From NCBI GenBank assembly GCA_000163695.1, contig GG774889.1, forward strand, positions 1,261,941 to 1,325,940: 64,000 nucleotides of DNA, given 5' to 3'. This DNA comes from Bacteroidetes oral taxon 274 str. F0058 (GTDB lineage: Bacteria > Bacteroidota > Bacteroidia > Bacteroidales > Paludibacteraceae). The translations under genes were made by a program, and so were the position numbers. Position 1 is the first letter of the stretch, and the number at the start of each line of letters is the position of its first letter. Shown piece by piece: positions 17,160 through 25,907 of the stretch. The notes under the pieces are model-generated. The model was not told the origin of the DNA, did not search any database, and saw only the letters and a program-made list of their open reading frames with translations.

Positions 17160-18443
17160 TCAATGCTTTATATCATTCGGCTCGTGTTTGTATTTAAATA
17201 TCAAAGCAAAAGCGACCGCCACTACCAGAGCGAATCCCGCAAAGACGAACCACGACGTTTGCCAGCCCGCTACTTTTGCCAAAGCGTCTGCTTGCGAATA
17301 AACAAAGTGATTTACAATAGCTTGAGCAGCAAACATACCGATAGTTGCCCCCAGTCCGTTGGTCATCATCATAAACAGTCCTTGTGAACTCGAACGAATC
17401 GACTTGTCGGTCTCTCGCTCCACGAAGAGCGAACCCGATATATTGAAGAAGTCGAATGCTATGCCATAAACTATCATCGACAGCACAAAAGCCCATACTC
17501 CGCTGCCGGGGTTGCCCACCCCGAAGAGCCCAAACCGAAATACCCAAGCGAACATCGACATCAGCATCACCTTTTTTATGCCAAATCGGCGGAGGAAAAA
17601 CGGAATGAGCAGAATACAAAACGTTTCGCTCATCTGCGACAACGAGATGAGTGCATTGGCATTGTTGGCTCCGAACGTATCTGCAAACTCGGGTATGCTG
17701 CCGAAGCTGCGTATAAAATCGTTGGCATAGCCGTTGGTTATCTGCAGCAAAGCTCCCAGCAACATAGAGAAGATGAAGAATATAGCCATTTTCTTATGTC
17801 TGAACAGTACAAAGGCATTCAGCCCCAGAGCTTCTGCAAGCGATTTGCGGACTTTGCTCTTATCTGTCTCACATCGCGGCAATGTAAAGGCATACACGGC
17901 TAAAACGATACCCAAAATTGCCGATACCACAAACTGTATTGGAGTGTTTTGGAACGCCTCGCCGTCTGTCTTTGCAAAATTGACAAACAGCATAGAGCAG
18001 ATAAAACCTATTGTGCCGAATATACGTATCGGCGGGAAGTGTTTGACCGTATCCAGATTCACTTTGCCGAGCGAGATATATGCTACCGAGTTCGACAGAG
18101 CAATGGTAGGCATATAGAAAGCCACACTAAGAGTATATAGCGTAAACAGCGGAGCAAAAGCCACCTCTGCCCCACTCTGCAAACAGTAAAACCCTGCGGC
18201 AAACATAAAAGCGGCTGCCAGTCCGTGGCATATACCGAGCAGTTTCTGTGCCTCTATCCAGCGGTCGGCAACTATGCCCATAAGAGCGGGCATAAATAGC
18301 GACACCAGCCCCTGCATTGCATAGAACGTACCGATATTGCTACGCATAGCCTCGAACCCGCCCAAATATGCTCCCATAGAGGTGAGGTATGCTCCCCAGA
18401 CCGCATATTGCAGGAAGTTCATAACGATAAGCCTTATCTTCAT
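17160..18443 (-). CDS. NupG-like nucleoside:H+ symporter (MFS)
   Basis: A 427-residue protein with about twelve membrane helices. The N-terminus (LIVMNFLQYAVWGAYLTSMGAYL) and the GIVADRWIEAQKLLGICH loop are characteristic of the nucleoside:H+ symporter (NHS/NupG) family. It imports nucleosides across the inner membrane, feeding salvage enzymes such as the phosphorylase encoded at 14.2 kb. It ends in a short cytoplasmic tail. It is 30 bases downstream of the BFN gene and 39 bases upstream of lptB, all in one direction, so a shared transcript is possible. Confidence 0.9.
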   Translation of the reverse strand: MKIRLIVMNFLQYAVWGAYLTSMGAYLGGFEAMRSNIGTFYAMQGLVSLFMPALMGIVADRWIEAQKLLGICHGLAAAFMFAAGFYCLQSGAEVAFAPLFTLYTLSVAFYMPTIALSNSVAYISLGKVNLDTVKHFPPIRIFGTIGFICSMLFVNFAKTDGEAFQNTPIQFVVSAILGIVLAVYAFTLPRCETDKSKVRKSLAEALGLNAFVLFRHKKMAIFFIFSMLLGALLQITNGYANDFIRSFGSIPEFADTFGANNANALISLSQMSETFCILLIPFFLRRFGIKKVMLMSMFAWVFRFGLFGVGNPGSGVWAFVLSMIVYGIAFDFFNISGSLFVERETDKSIRSSSQGLFMMMTNGLGATIGMFAAQAIVNHFVYSQADALAKVAGWQTSWFVFAGFALVVAVAFALIFKYKHEPNDIKH

Positions 18444-18473
18444 ATTCAGTGTGTTATATTAAAAAACGTAATG

Positions 18474-19088
18474 TCAGAATGGAAAATCTGGTGGAATGTT
18501 TGTCGCCTCGCCCGCTGTTCCGGCTTCTCGGCGTCGGTTTATCTCGTCGCGTATCTTTGCTGCCTCTTCGTAAGCCTCGTCTTCTACGGCTATACGAAGT
18601 TCTTCGTTGAGCTCTGCCAGCGACATATCCTGTATCGGCATCTTATTTATCAAAATCTCATTGGGATTGGCGACGAGATTTTGGAAAAATTGTTCGACTA
18701 TATATTTCTCTACATATATAGGTGCGCCTGTCTCTATGGCAAGAGCCAAAGCATCTGATATACGTGTAGTTATCTCTTGTTTGTTGCTGTCTTGTATCAG
18801 TACTATTTTTGAGAAAATAACGTGCTCTTTGGCTCCGAATATTATTATCTCGCGTAGGTCTATCTTGTACATTTTGAAAATGTCGTTCATAACACTGTAT
18901 GGCATAGGACGTTTGAATATTTTGTTGTTGAGAGCCGCCGCTATAAAATCGGCTTCGAACATACCCAAAACGACCTTCATCACACGGTTACCGTTAGTTT
19001 CGCCAAGCTCTATGACACGGTAATTGTTGTTGTTTTGCGAAGTATAAATACTTTTTACGTATACTTGTATCAACTCTTTGTCTTCCAT
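18474..19088 (-). CDS. Bifunctional nuclease (BFN/DUF151) domain protein with UVR motif
   Basis: Start at the ATG at 19088 (MEDKELIQV). Residues 1-130 form a BFN domain: an early strand pair (YRVIELGETNGNRVMKVVLG) then FEADFIAAALN, and ALALAIETGAPIYV near 120. A short linker leads to a UVR motif (EDEAYEEAAKIRDEINRR), the helical pair that in UvrB and UvrC mediates contact. BFN enzymes have been reported to have RNase and DNase activity. The combination is common in Bacteroidota, but its role is not established. Confidence 0.88.
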   Translation of the reverse strand: MEDKELIQVYVKSIYTSQNNNNYRVIELGETNGNRVMKVVLGMFEADFIAAALNNKIFKRPMPYSVMNDIFKMYKIDLREIIIFGAKEHVIFSKIVLIQDSNKQEITTRISDALALAIETGAPIYVEKYIVEQFFQNLVANPNEILINKMPIQDMSLAELNEELRIAVEDEAYEEAAKIRDEINRRREAGTAGEATNIPPDFPF

Positions 19089-19177
19089 TATAAGCACAAA
19101 TCAAATTAACATATTTTCGAATGTTGCGGCTACAATCATTTGCAACCGCAACATTAACCATAGTCCCCGATGAGGTA

Positions 19178-19423
19178 CTATTTCCCTATCATTTCTACTG
19201 CAATGTCGTATATGGTAGTATCGTCGAGAGTTACAAGCCCGCCGTCGGGACCGGCTTCTATATGAATTCCGATTGCTCCTCCGTCTTTGAAGTTTTGTCC
19301 GCCGAAATAGTTACGAACCGTTTCCACCTCCAGAGAAAGTCTCTTTGCTATTTCCTGCATTGCACCATCAGGCAGACTATCTTTGAGCCTGCGTAATTCA
19401 TTAAAACTTATTACTTTTGCCAT
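19178..19423 (-). CDS. Small conserved HTH-like protein of Bacteroidota
   Basis: An 81-residue protein starting MAKVISFNELRRLKDSLPDG. The helical first half, with MQEIAKRLSLEVETVRNYFGG, looks like a small helix-turn-helix. The second half is a glycine-rich acidic stretch ending in a DDTTIYDIAVEMIG helix. I recall close relatives in other Bacteroidota annotated only as DNA-binding. Function unknown; probably cytoplasmic. A separate gene upstream of the M6 protease terminator. Confidence 0.75.
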   Translation of the reverse strand: MAKVISFNELRRLKDSLPDGAMQEIAKRLSLEVETVRNYFGGQNFKDGGAIGIHIEAGPDGGLVTLDDTTIYDIAVEMIGK

Positions 19424-19523
19424 ATTTTTATATGTTATTTTTATTATCAAAATTCAAGTGCTAATTTATAACATTTTATTCGAATGGCAAAATATATTTT
19501 TATTTTTATCCAATATTAACATT

Positions 19524-19560
19524 AAAAAATGTGATGCCGCCTCGACAGAGACAGCATCAC
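19524..19560 (-). terminator. Terminator after the M6 metalloprotease gene
   Basis: Stem GTGATGC (19531-19537) with GCATCAC (19554-19560). In the minus direction it is followed by a run of Ts (19530-19524). Confidence 0.75.
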
Positions 19561-19604
19561 GTTCATATTAAGCTTAATATCGTGATTAATTACATTATGT
19601 GTAT

Positions 19605-21455
19605 TTATAAAACGATTTTTGCAAACTTGTTTTTACCGTTTCCTCCAAGAGTGACAATGTAAGTTGCTCCTTTCTGTAAGTCGCCGATAGTAACCGATGT
19701 TGCACCCGGAGTAGCTTTGTATTTACCAACCAAATGTCCATCGACAGAGTACACAAACACGCCTGCTGTGGCAGCTATATTTGCATCGTTGATATCTTTC
19801 AATATCACTGTTACCGACATATCGTTATTTACAGCAACAGTCAACTGTCCCGCATTTGCCTCAGAATCGGTTATTGTTTCGGATATACCCGTAGCATCAT
19901 CATATCGGAAAGTTACATTTTTGCCATTCTCTGCTATATTTTTTATAGTTACTTTCGGATATGGTTTTTTATCTGATGTTTGTGGAACAAATACCGTTTT
20001 CTTCGATGTGCCGGGATATGTATCACCCAAATATGATCCCTGAGTACCGTCTGCTTCTATAACATCGAATCGAAGGTTGCTCGGAGTGTTGTTTGGCTTA
20101 TTGGCTTCCCACAAATATTTATTAAAATTAACTCTTGTTACCAACAAACCGTGTCCAAGCCTACCTGCTCCACCTGTAGAATATCCTTTCTCTTCCCATC
20201 CTACTCTCTGTTTGTTTTCGAACATATAGTAATATTTAGGATCAGGGTCTCCTCCTTTGAGGTTGTGTGTACCGGTTGTGGTAATAATATACGCTTTGTT
20301 TGTTGTTACTATTGGTTCCAATGTGTGGTCTCCCGTTTTTCCGTTTAATATTTCGGGAGTAAGGTATCCAAGGTAGAAACGTTCATGTGCAAGCCAAGTA
20401 GGAGGAGTCCTGCCGGCATTGTTGTAGCTGCCTGAGGTCATAATATCCCAGTCACCTACGGTAAATGCATTTGGATTTTCAGTGTTATAATAGTCAGGCA
20501 AACCCAAAACGTGACCGAATTCGTGGCTGAAAGTACCAATACCACACATTATTCCCTGATAGTTCAATTCCGAAGTACAAGCATATACATTTACCCTTTT
20601 TCCATCTTTTGTGATAGATTGTCCGTACAATGCCCACTTATGAGGCCATACAGCATCTTCTTGCGAAGTCTCAGCTTCATTAAGACCTGCATAGTATACA
20701 AATACCATATCTACGCTTCCATCGTTGTCTGTATCAAATTCAGAAAAATCAACATCATTGTCGGCAGCATTACAAGCATCTATAACCATCTGTCTGGGAT
20801 TCTTGTCGGTACCTGGGTCACTAGTATTGCCCCCATAATAAGACATATTTTCCGGTAAGTCGTAAGGACCATATACTACGAATTCGGGGTCGAACTTCTC
20901 GAATGTACTTGCGCGGAAATAGTCGTTTGCAGAACCTGTAGCACCATTTTGGCTGTAGCCACGTTCATTTAGCAAAGCGGTAAAGTCAGCCTTAGCTGTT
21001 GAAGATTTAAACTTTACATCTTTAAAATTAACCAATATCACCAACCCTTTACGTTTACCGAACAGCGGATTGGGAGCTCGGTGATGTTCGGTATCACCCA
21101 ACTTTTGTCTGATAGCTACTCTTGCGGCAACTTCCGCTTCCGAGGAGATACGTTCGCTATCCATCTTCTTTAGAAAAGCTCTCTCTTCTGTACTTCTGTT
21201 TTGATGAGCTACCACGCCTGTCGAAACCAATACGTTGTTTCTAAGAATAGCGTATTCGTAGTCGCCTTTGGCATTGAGCACGAGCGGATAACCGTCTTCG
21301 GTAGAGCTATAATGAAACCACTCATCGCCACATTTGAGGATAGTGAGCGTGTTGCCGTCGGACTGCATAACCTTGATAGGATATGGAGATGCAGGAACGG
21401 CAAATCCTTGGGCTGCAAATACAAGCAGCAATAGTACATAAATAGTTTTTCTCAT
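19605..21455 (-). CDS. Secreted M6-family zinc metalloprotease, T9SS-type C-terminus
   Basis: A 616-residue precursor. Signal peptide 1-19 is followed by a propeptide-like region, then an M6 (immune inhibitor A-like) catalytic domain with HEFGHVLGLPDYYN, where HExxH binds zinc and a Met-turn region follows. A beta-rich region leads to a C-terminal block of about 80 residues (FVYSVDGHLVGKY, then ATYIVTLGG) that resembles a type IX secretion signal domain. It probably degrades extracellular protein. A terminator follows it. Confidence 0.88.
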   Translation of the reverse strand: MRKTIYVLLLLVFAAQGFAVPASPYPIKVMQSDGNTLTILKCGDEWFHYSSTEDGYPLVLNAKGDYEYAILRNNVLVSTGVVAHQNRSTEERAFLKKMDSERISSEAEVAARVAIRQKLGDTEHHRAPNPLFGKRKGLVILVNFKDVKFKSSTAKADFTALLNERGYSQNGATGSANDYFRASTFEKFDPEFVVYGPYDLPENMSYYGGNTSDPGTDKNPRQMVIDACNAADNDVDFSEFDTDNDGSVDMVFVYYAGLNEAETSQEDAVWPHKWALYGQSITKDGKRVNVYACTSELNYQGIMCGIGTFSHEFGHVLGLPDYYNTENPNAFTVGDWDIMTSGSYNNAGRTPPTWLAHERFYLGYLTPEILNGKTGDHTLEPIVTTNKAYIITTTGTHNLKGGDPDPKYYYMFENKQRVGWEEKGYSTGGAGRLGHGLLVTRVNFNKYLWEANKPNNTPSNLRFDVIEADGTQGSYLGDTYPGTSKKTVFVPQTSDKKPYPKVTIKNIAENGKNVTFRYDDATGISETITDSEANAGQLTVAVNNDMSVTVILKDINDANIAATAGVFVYSVDGHLVGKYKATPGATSVTIGDLQKGATYIVTLGGNGKNKFAKIVL

Positions 21456-21491
21456 AAAATATTCTTTTTTTTTACTTTATTTTATAACGAG

Positions 21492-21499
21492 CAAAGTTA
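21492..21499 (-). promoter_or_regulatory. Promoter -7 box for the M6 protease gene
   Basis: On the minus strand TAACTTTG lies 37 bases before the start codon. No good -33 box is visible at the usual distance. Confidence 0.45.
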
Positions 21500-21523
21500 A
21501 TATTTTTTGCAATACAGATATGC

Positions 21524-22552
21524 TTAAAAACGTAATTTTTTTCTATCGGATACATTAATATTCTCATCATCAGCTTTTTTACCACTAAAAAAAAGCCCCA
21601 CAAATGTAGGCAGGCAAAAATTCATTACCCAAAACAGAGTGCTTGCTGCGATAATAGAGATAGAATTGACCGAATAACGACCGAAAATCAATATAGCCCA
21701 CGAACTGCGGACTGCAACCTCGAATATATTTATCAGAGGAGTAAAGGTAAGAAAGAGATAGAATACGTTTATTGCCACAATCGCCTCTATAACAGCAATA
21801 TCCAACCCAAAAGCGATTAGTATAAGCAAAAACTGAGTGCTGAAAGCGAAATACTTCAGCAACGATACCGTAATAAGTTTCACCAACTGACTCGCAGTAG
21901 TATAGTACAGTCCGTTACCTATCTTACGTACAAAACCGAAACGGCTCCTTTGCATAAATACTCCGACTGTATGTATCTTAGACACAAACACCACTGCCAA
22001 AAGCAAGAGCAATACAATCGAAATAAAGATTTTTGTGTAGTCGATACCCGAAAAATCGGTGTTTTGTACAAAAAAAAACAGACTCACAAACCCACAGGCA
22101 GCAATAACCATAGTCTGAACAATACTGCCGACAAAGCCCATAGCAACAGCCTGAGTACGACTACCTTCGGGCAGTAGTAAGGCTCTGGTAGGATACTCCC
22201 CTACCGAATTGGGCGTAATGAAAGCTCCTGTATATCCGAAAAGTACGGACGATAAAGCTTTTGCAAAAGGAAGCGAGACAATGTTACGCAGTACCGTTTG
22301 CCACTTGATACTCTCTAAGATAACATTAACAGGCAACAAAGCAACAGCCACAACGAGCAACAAAAATCGCTGACAGGAAGCCTTACAAAAATGCTGTAAC
22401 ACAATATGCGGGTTATCTATATTCAGCACCTTATAAACCAAGAATATAAGGCACAGTATTACTATCGCATAGCGGGTAAGACGGTAAAGTGACGATTTTC
22501 TCAAAACCTGCAAAAAAACGAAATTATGGCAAAAGTAATAATATTTTGCCAT
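21524..22552 (-). CDS. Flippase-like membrane protein (lysylphosphatidylglycerol synthase TM domain, UPF0104)
   Basis: A 342-residue integral membrane protein with seven to eight helices. It has the family pattern of a polar helix pair (LFGYTGAFITPNSVGEYPTRALLLP) in which the TPNSVGEYPTR stretch is diagnostic. A longer cytoplasmic segment and a charged C-terminus end it. The family is thought to act on lipids, as flippase or part of lysyl-PG synthases. The synthase domain itself is absent, so a stand-alone membrane role is likely. The exact start is uncertain; an internal TTG about 15 codons in is possible. Confidence 0.82.
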   Translation of the reverse strand: MAKYYYFCHNFVFLQVLRKSSLYRLTRYAIVILCLIFLVYKVLNIDNPHIVLQHFCKASCQRFLLLVVAVALLPVNVILESIKWQTVLRNIVSLPFAKALSSVLFGYTGAFITPNSVGEYPTRALLLPEGSRTQAVAMGFVGSIVQTMVIAACGFVSLFFFVQNTDFSGIDYTKIFISIVLLLLLAVVFVSKIHTVGVFMQRSRFGFVRKIGNGLYYTTASQLVKLITVSLLKYFAFSTQFLLILIAFGLDIAVIEAIVAINVFYLFLTFTPLINIFEVAVRSSWAILIFGRYSVNSISIIAASTLFWVMNFCLPTFVGLFFSGKKADDENINVSDRKKLRF

Positions 22553-22600
22553 AATCGCGTCGAATTAAAAGTTTTTGTTTGGAAGTATATTAAATTTAAT

Positions 22601-23254
22601 TTATGGATTCGGCGATATGTATGTGAAATAGTTTTGGTTTATCGAGAAGTCGAATCTGCCATTTTTTATGACAGTATATTCGCTGCCTGTTTTGAATTTT
22701 ACAAAGAACGTCCCCGAGAGTATCACTCCTATTCTGTTATCGTCTATATTGAGGTTTTGTGCCCTTCTGAAAAACAATTCGCCCTCCACCACATCGAGTG
22801 TAGTAGCCGAAGAAGCTTCGCCTATTTTCATCTTTACCTCGCACCCCGTTGCTGTCAGGTTTATTTTGGTATTGTGCAGTTTGAGCAAATCTTCGTACGA
22901 CTTACATTCATCGAAAGGGAACGTAAAGTACATCGTCATAGGAGCATAAAGATTCGATGAGTAAAAGTCTGCTGTCCTCTTACGCACACCGTCGAAGACA
23001 ACCAACATTTTACCCTGATGGTACTGCATCTTCAGAGGAGTGATACCTTTGTTTACTACAAAATAGTCTTTTTCGAAAAGCGCCCCGAAAGTATTGTATC
23101 CCGATTCAGTATAGGCAGGCAGATTGTGGTCAGACTCGTCGGCGATAAATATTATTTCTTCCGTTATGTCATGTGTAACAACATTATGTCTCGAACAACT
23201 TCCGAAAAAACATATTATTGCTACAAGCGATAAAAATAAATATCCTGCTTTCAT
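22601..23254 (-). CDS. Lipoprotein of unknown function (DUF4292-like size)
   Basis: Start at ATG 23254. A 217-residue precursor with a lipobox (FGSC, Cys at about 19). The mature part is beta-rich with FGALFEKDYFVVNKG and FTFPFDECKSYEDLLKL, and closes with an aromatic strand (NQNYFTYISPNP). It resembles LolB/LolA-like lipoprotein barrels only in general shape; I do not recognise a family with confidence. The next gene upstream encodes a beta-barrel, so this may act with it at the outer membrane. Confidence 0.65.
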   Translation of the reverse strand: MKAGYLFLSLVAIICFFGSCSRHNVVTHDITEEIIFIADESDHNLPAYTESGYNTFGALFEKDYFVVNKGITPLKMQYHQGKMLVVFDGVRKRTADFYSSNLYAPMTMYFTFPFDECKSYEDLLKLHNTKINLTATGCEVKMKIGEASSATTLDVVEGELFFRRAQNLNIDDNRIGVILSGTFFVKFKTGSEYTVIKNGRFDFSINQNYFTYISPNP

Positions 23255-23301
23255 ACAATTATTAAAATTAGAATCATTAATAAACAAATATTTGGAATAA
23301 A

Positions 23302-24105
23302 CTAAAAGTCAAGCGGTATTTTTAACGACGTGTTGATACCTATGATATGCCCTCTGTATTCGGAAAAAGAGGTTAACTTCGATTGGCTGAACGAGAACAT
23401 AGGGAAATGCACTTCAAGATTTCCGAAAGGTCTGTGCATTTTGCCTATCTTCAGCCCCATACCGAGATAGCAGTAGCTCGAAAAATTATCGGGCTTGTTC
23501 AATTGTTCCTTTATCTCCTGCTCGTGTTTTGCCATAATGAGGTTAGTAAATTTTACTTTTGTGCGGGTGAATGCCACAAAATTGAACATAGCTCCGAGGA
23601 CAAAGTATTGACGCACAAAGTGGTCTCGCCTGCGGGGATAAAAACGTAACTCCAAGGGAATACCCAAATTATAAACTGTCTGTTGTATCTCTTCTATTCG
23701 TACATAATTGGTATTATTCACATTACCCGGTAGTTCCCATACGAAAAAACCACCGACTTTCGCAAGTTTGTCGTCGGTAAAACTTAATCGCACGCCTGAG
23801 GTAAGACTCAGTCGGTCTGCCAATTGATATTCGGGTTTGATGCCTACGTAGTAGCTCGTCTTCAACCAATCGTTACGAAAATTGGAGTGGGGCGACAGAT
23901 ATACCGATGTAAGGGCAGCTCCGTAAGAATTTTTGGGGATTTCACGCACTTGCGATGGTACAATTATATTATACGACATCGGGTGCAGACCTGCTTCGAT
24001 ACCCAAACGCCACACGCTCTTGGGGACAGCCTTGTCCTGAGCCGACAGACTACCGCTTATAAACAACAGGCAGATAGCCGCGATTAAAAATCTGTTTCTT
24101 TGCAT
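23302..24105 (-). CDS. Outer-membrane beta-barrel protein
   Basis: Start at ATG 24105, giving a signal peptide ending SLSAQ. About 245 mature residues are arranged as alternating amphipathic strands with aromatic girdles (LTSGVRLSFTDDKL, PLELRFYPRRRDHF, YCYLGMGLKIG) and a C-terminal strand ending in Phe (NTSLKIPLDF). This is the layout of a small OmpW/PorT-like barrel. Specific function unknown. It lies 47 bases upstream of the lipoprotein gene at 22.6 kb, on the same strand. Confidence 0.75.
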   Translation of the reverse strand: MQRNRFLIAAICLLFISGSLSAQDKAVPKSVWRLGIEAGLHPMSYNIIVPSQVREIPKNSYGAALTSVYLSPHSNFRNDWLKTSYYVGIKPEYQLADRLSLTSGVRLSFTDDKLAKVGGFFVWELPGNVNNTNYVRIEEIQQTVYNLGIPLELRFYPRRRDHFVRQYFVLGAMFNFVAFTRTKVKFTNLIMAKHEQEIKEQLNKPDNFSSYCYLGMGLKIGKMHRPFGNLEVHFPMFSFSQSKLTSFSEYRGHIIGINTSLKIPLDF

Positions 24106-24202
24106 ATTCTGATAAAATTCAAATTTGTTTGACGAAAAACTATACAATAGACGCCAAAATCTCAGAATGTTGCAAACGACAAATCGATTTTTCTGAAAAA
24201 TA

Positions 24203-25360
24203 TTATTTTCTTGCTGATTTTGAGGCTAAAAACTCATTTCGTTTGCCTGCGAATATTTCGAATTTCCAGAGTTCGCACTCCAAGTCCCCATTTAGAAGGG
24301 CTATTTTTTTCGAAGGTTTCAGTCCTATCGATTTAAGCAATTCGCTATCAGACGATATTATCCACACGTCCATTCCCTGACAGCGATGTTTTAGAGTCTG
24401 TCCGATAGTACTGTACAAATTATGTATATTATTATCTGTCAGCCTTTTGCCATAAGGTGGATTGGATATTATAATACTCTTACCCATAGGAGCTTCAAAA
24501 TCGGATACATTCGCAGTTTTCAGCTCTATGTATCTGCCAAGTCCCGCAGATTTTATGTTTTGTGTAGCTATCTCGATGGCTTTTGTCGACAAATCGGAAC
24601 CATATATTTTGTGTCTGAAATCACGTTCTTCACTATCGTCATTGAGTATCTCCTCGAAGAGGTCGGCGTCGAAATCGTTCCATTTCTCGAAAGCGAATTG
24701 TTTACGGAATATCCCCGGTGGTATATTGAGTGCTATCAGAGCCGCCTCTATGAGCAGAGTACCCGAACCGCACATAAAATCGACAAAGTTGCTGTCGCCA
24801 CGCCAACCCGAAAGTAGTATCATACCTGCCGCCAATGCCTCATTGATAGGGGCTTTGGTCTGTACCGAGCGATAGCCGCGTTTGTGCAGGCTATCGCCCG
24901 AAGAGTCGAGCGATACAGTACATTGATTGTTAGAGATATGAATATTGACATATATATCGGGATTGGTCAGACGTACAGAAGGGCGTTTGCCGTACTTTTC
25001 GTTGAAAAAGTCGGCAATGGCATCTTTGGTGCGATACGATACGAATTGCGAATTTCGGAAAGAGTCTGAATATACTGTGGCGTTCACAACAAAGGTCTGA
25101 CTGACAGACATATACTCGTCCCACTCTATTTTTTTTACTTCACGGTAAATGGTATCGGCATCCGATGCCTCGAACGACCGTATCGTCTTCAAGACACGCG
25201 AAGCCGTTCTAAGCCATATATTGGCACGATACATCAGCGACAAATCGCCTTCGAACGATACGGCACGTCTCTCTTTCCGTATATTTTGAGCACCAAGGGC
25301 TTTCAGTTCGTCGCAAAGCACGTCTTCGAGTCCCAGAAATGTTTTCGCTACGTATTTCAT
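24203..25360 (-). CDS. rlmL: THUMP-domain class I RNA methyltransferase (RlmL N6/N2-type)
   Basis: A 385-residue protein with an N-terminal THUMP RNA-binding domain (about 40-150) and a SAM-dependent methyltransferase domain. The SAM loop is FVDFMCGSGTLLIEAALIA and the catalytic tetrapeptide is NPPYGKR. It matches the Bacteroidota proteins listed as putative N6-adenine-specific methylases and corresponds to the RlmL half of the E. coli RlmKL enzyme, which methylates G2445 of 23S rRNA. The gene starts 7 bases after the ketosynthase-like gene and belongs to the rpsU-xerC run. Confidence 0.88.
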   Translation of the reverse strand: MKYVAKTFLGLEDVLCDELKALGAQNIRKERRAVSFEGDLSLMYRANIWLRTASRVLKTIRSFEASDADTIYREVKKIEWDEYMSVSQTFVVNATVYSDSFRNSQFVSYRTKDAIADFFNEKYGKRPSVRLTNPDIYVNIHISNNQCTVSLDSSGDSLHKRGYRSVQTKAPINEALAAGMILLSGWRGDSNFVDFMCGSGTLLIEAALIALNIPPGIFRKQFAFEKWNDFDADLFEEILNDDSEERDFRHKIYGSDLSTKAIEIATQNIKSAGLGRYIELKTANVSDFEAPMGKSIIISNPPYGKRLTDNNIHNLYSTIGQTLKHRCQGMDVWIISSDSELLKSIGLKPSKKIALLNGDLECELWKFEIFAGKRNEFLASKSARK

Positions 25361-25366
25361 TGTTAA

Positions 25367-25885
25367 TTATTGTTTTATACAGACCTTTGCCATTTTCACT
25401 TCGAACACATCTTCGTAATTTTCTATCCAACCTATCAAGGCAAACGTAACCTGATTATTTTCAAAAGTATTACGAGTAATATCGAAAATTCGGTGTATGT
25501 CGAACTTATCTATTACATAAAAAGATGTTTCGCCGCAAAATTTGTTGCGAATAGCTACCTCGCCAGCACATATATTTGGCAAAGTGTATACAAAAAGTGC
25601 AGGAGAGGGGAAGTAGTCGTCGTTGTTACGTATCGTTGCCTGATAATCCGTATCTACTGCAAGCGACGAGGAAGAGTTGAAAAAGATGACCGCCACATCT
25701 TCACGCAATTCGAATCTGTCGGGCATATCGGCAAGCAACATTTCGGAAGCCACAAAAGCCATCTTGGACAAACAGTCCATTTTGAAAAACTTGGGATACT
25801 CCACTCCCATTTGCCTGTAATAATGCACTATCTCAGCCTGATTGTCAAAGCTGAGACAAATATGTCTTTCGATAATAATGTTCAT
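25367..25885 (-). CDS. Orphan ketosynthase-like (thiolase-fold) protein, active site absent
   Basis: The true start is the ATG at 25885; upstream in-frame codons lie inside xerC in another frame. The 172-residue protein carries the N-terminal half of a beta-ketoacyl synthase-like fold: FFKMDCLSKMAFVASEML, then SSSSLAVDTDYQ and PSPALFVYTLPNICAGEVAIRNKFCGE. In real ketosynthases a catalytic Cys and two His follow; here the protein turns to an unrelated ending with no such residues. Similar partial ketosynthases sit in aryl-polyene/flexirubin clusters, but none is nearby. I infer a non-catalytic scaffold or a relic. Confidence 0.65.
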   Translation of the reverse strand: MNIIIERHICLSFDNQAEIVHYYRQMGVEYPKFFKMDCLSKMAFVASEMLLADMPDRFELREDVAVIFFNSSSSLAVDTDYQATIRNNDDYFPSPALFVYTLPNICAGEVAIRNKFCGETSFYVIDKFDIHRIFDITRNTFENNQVTFALIGWIENYEDVFEVKMAKVCIKQ

Positions 25886-25907
25886 AAAACGATACCGAAC
25901 GATTGTA

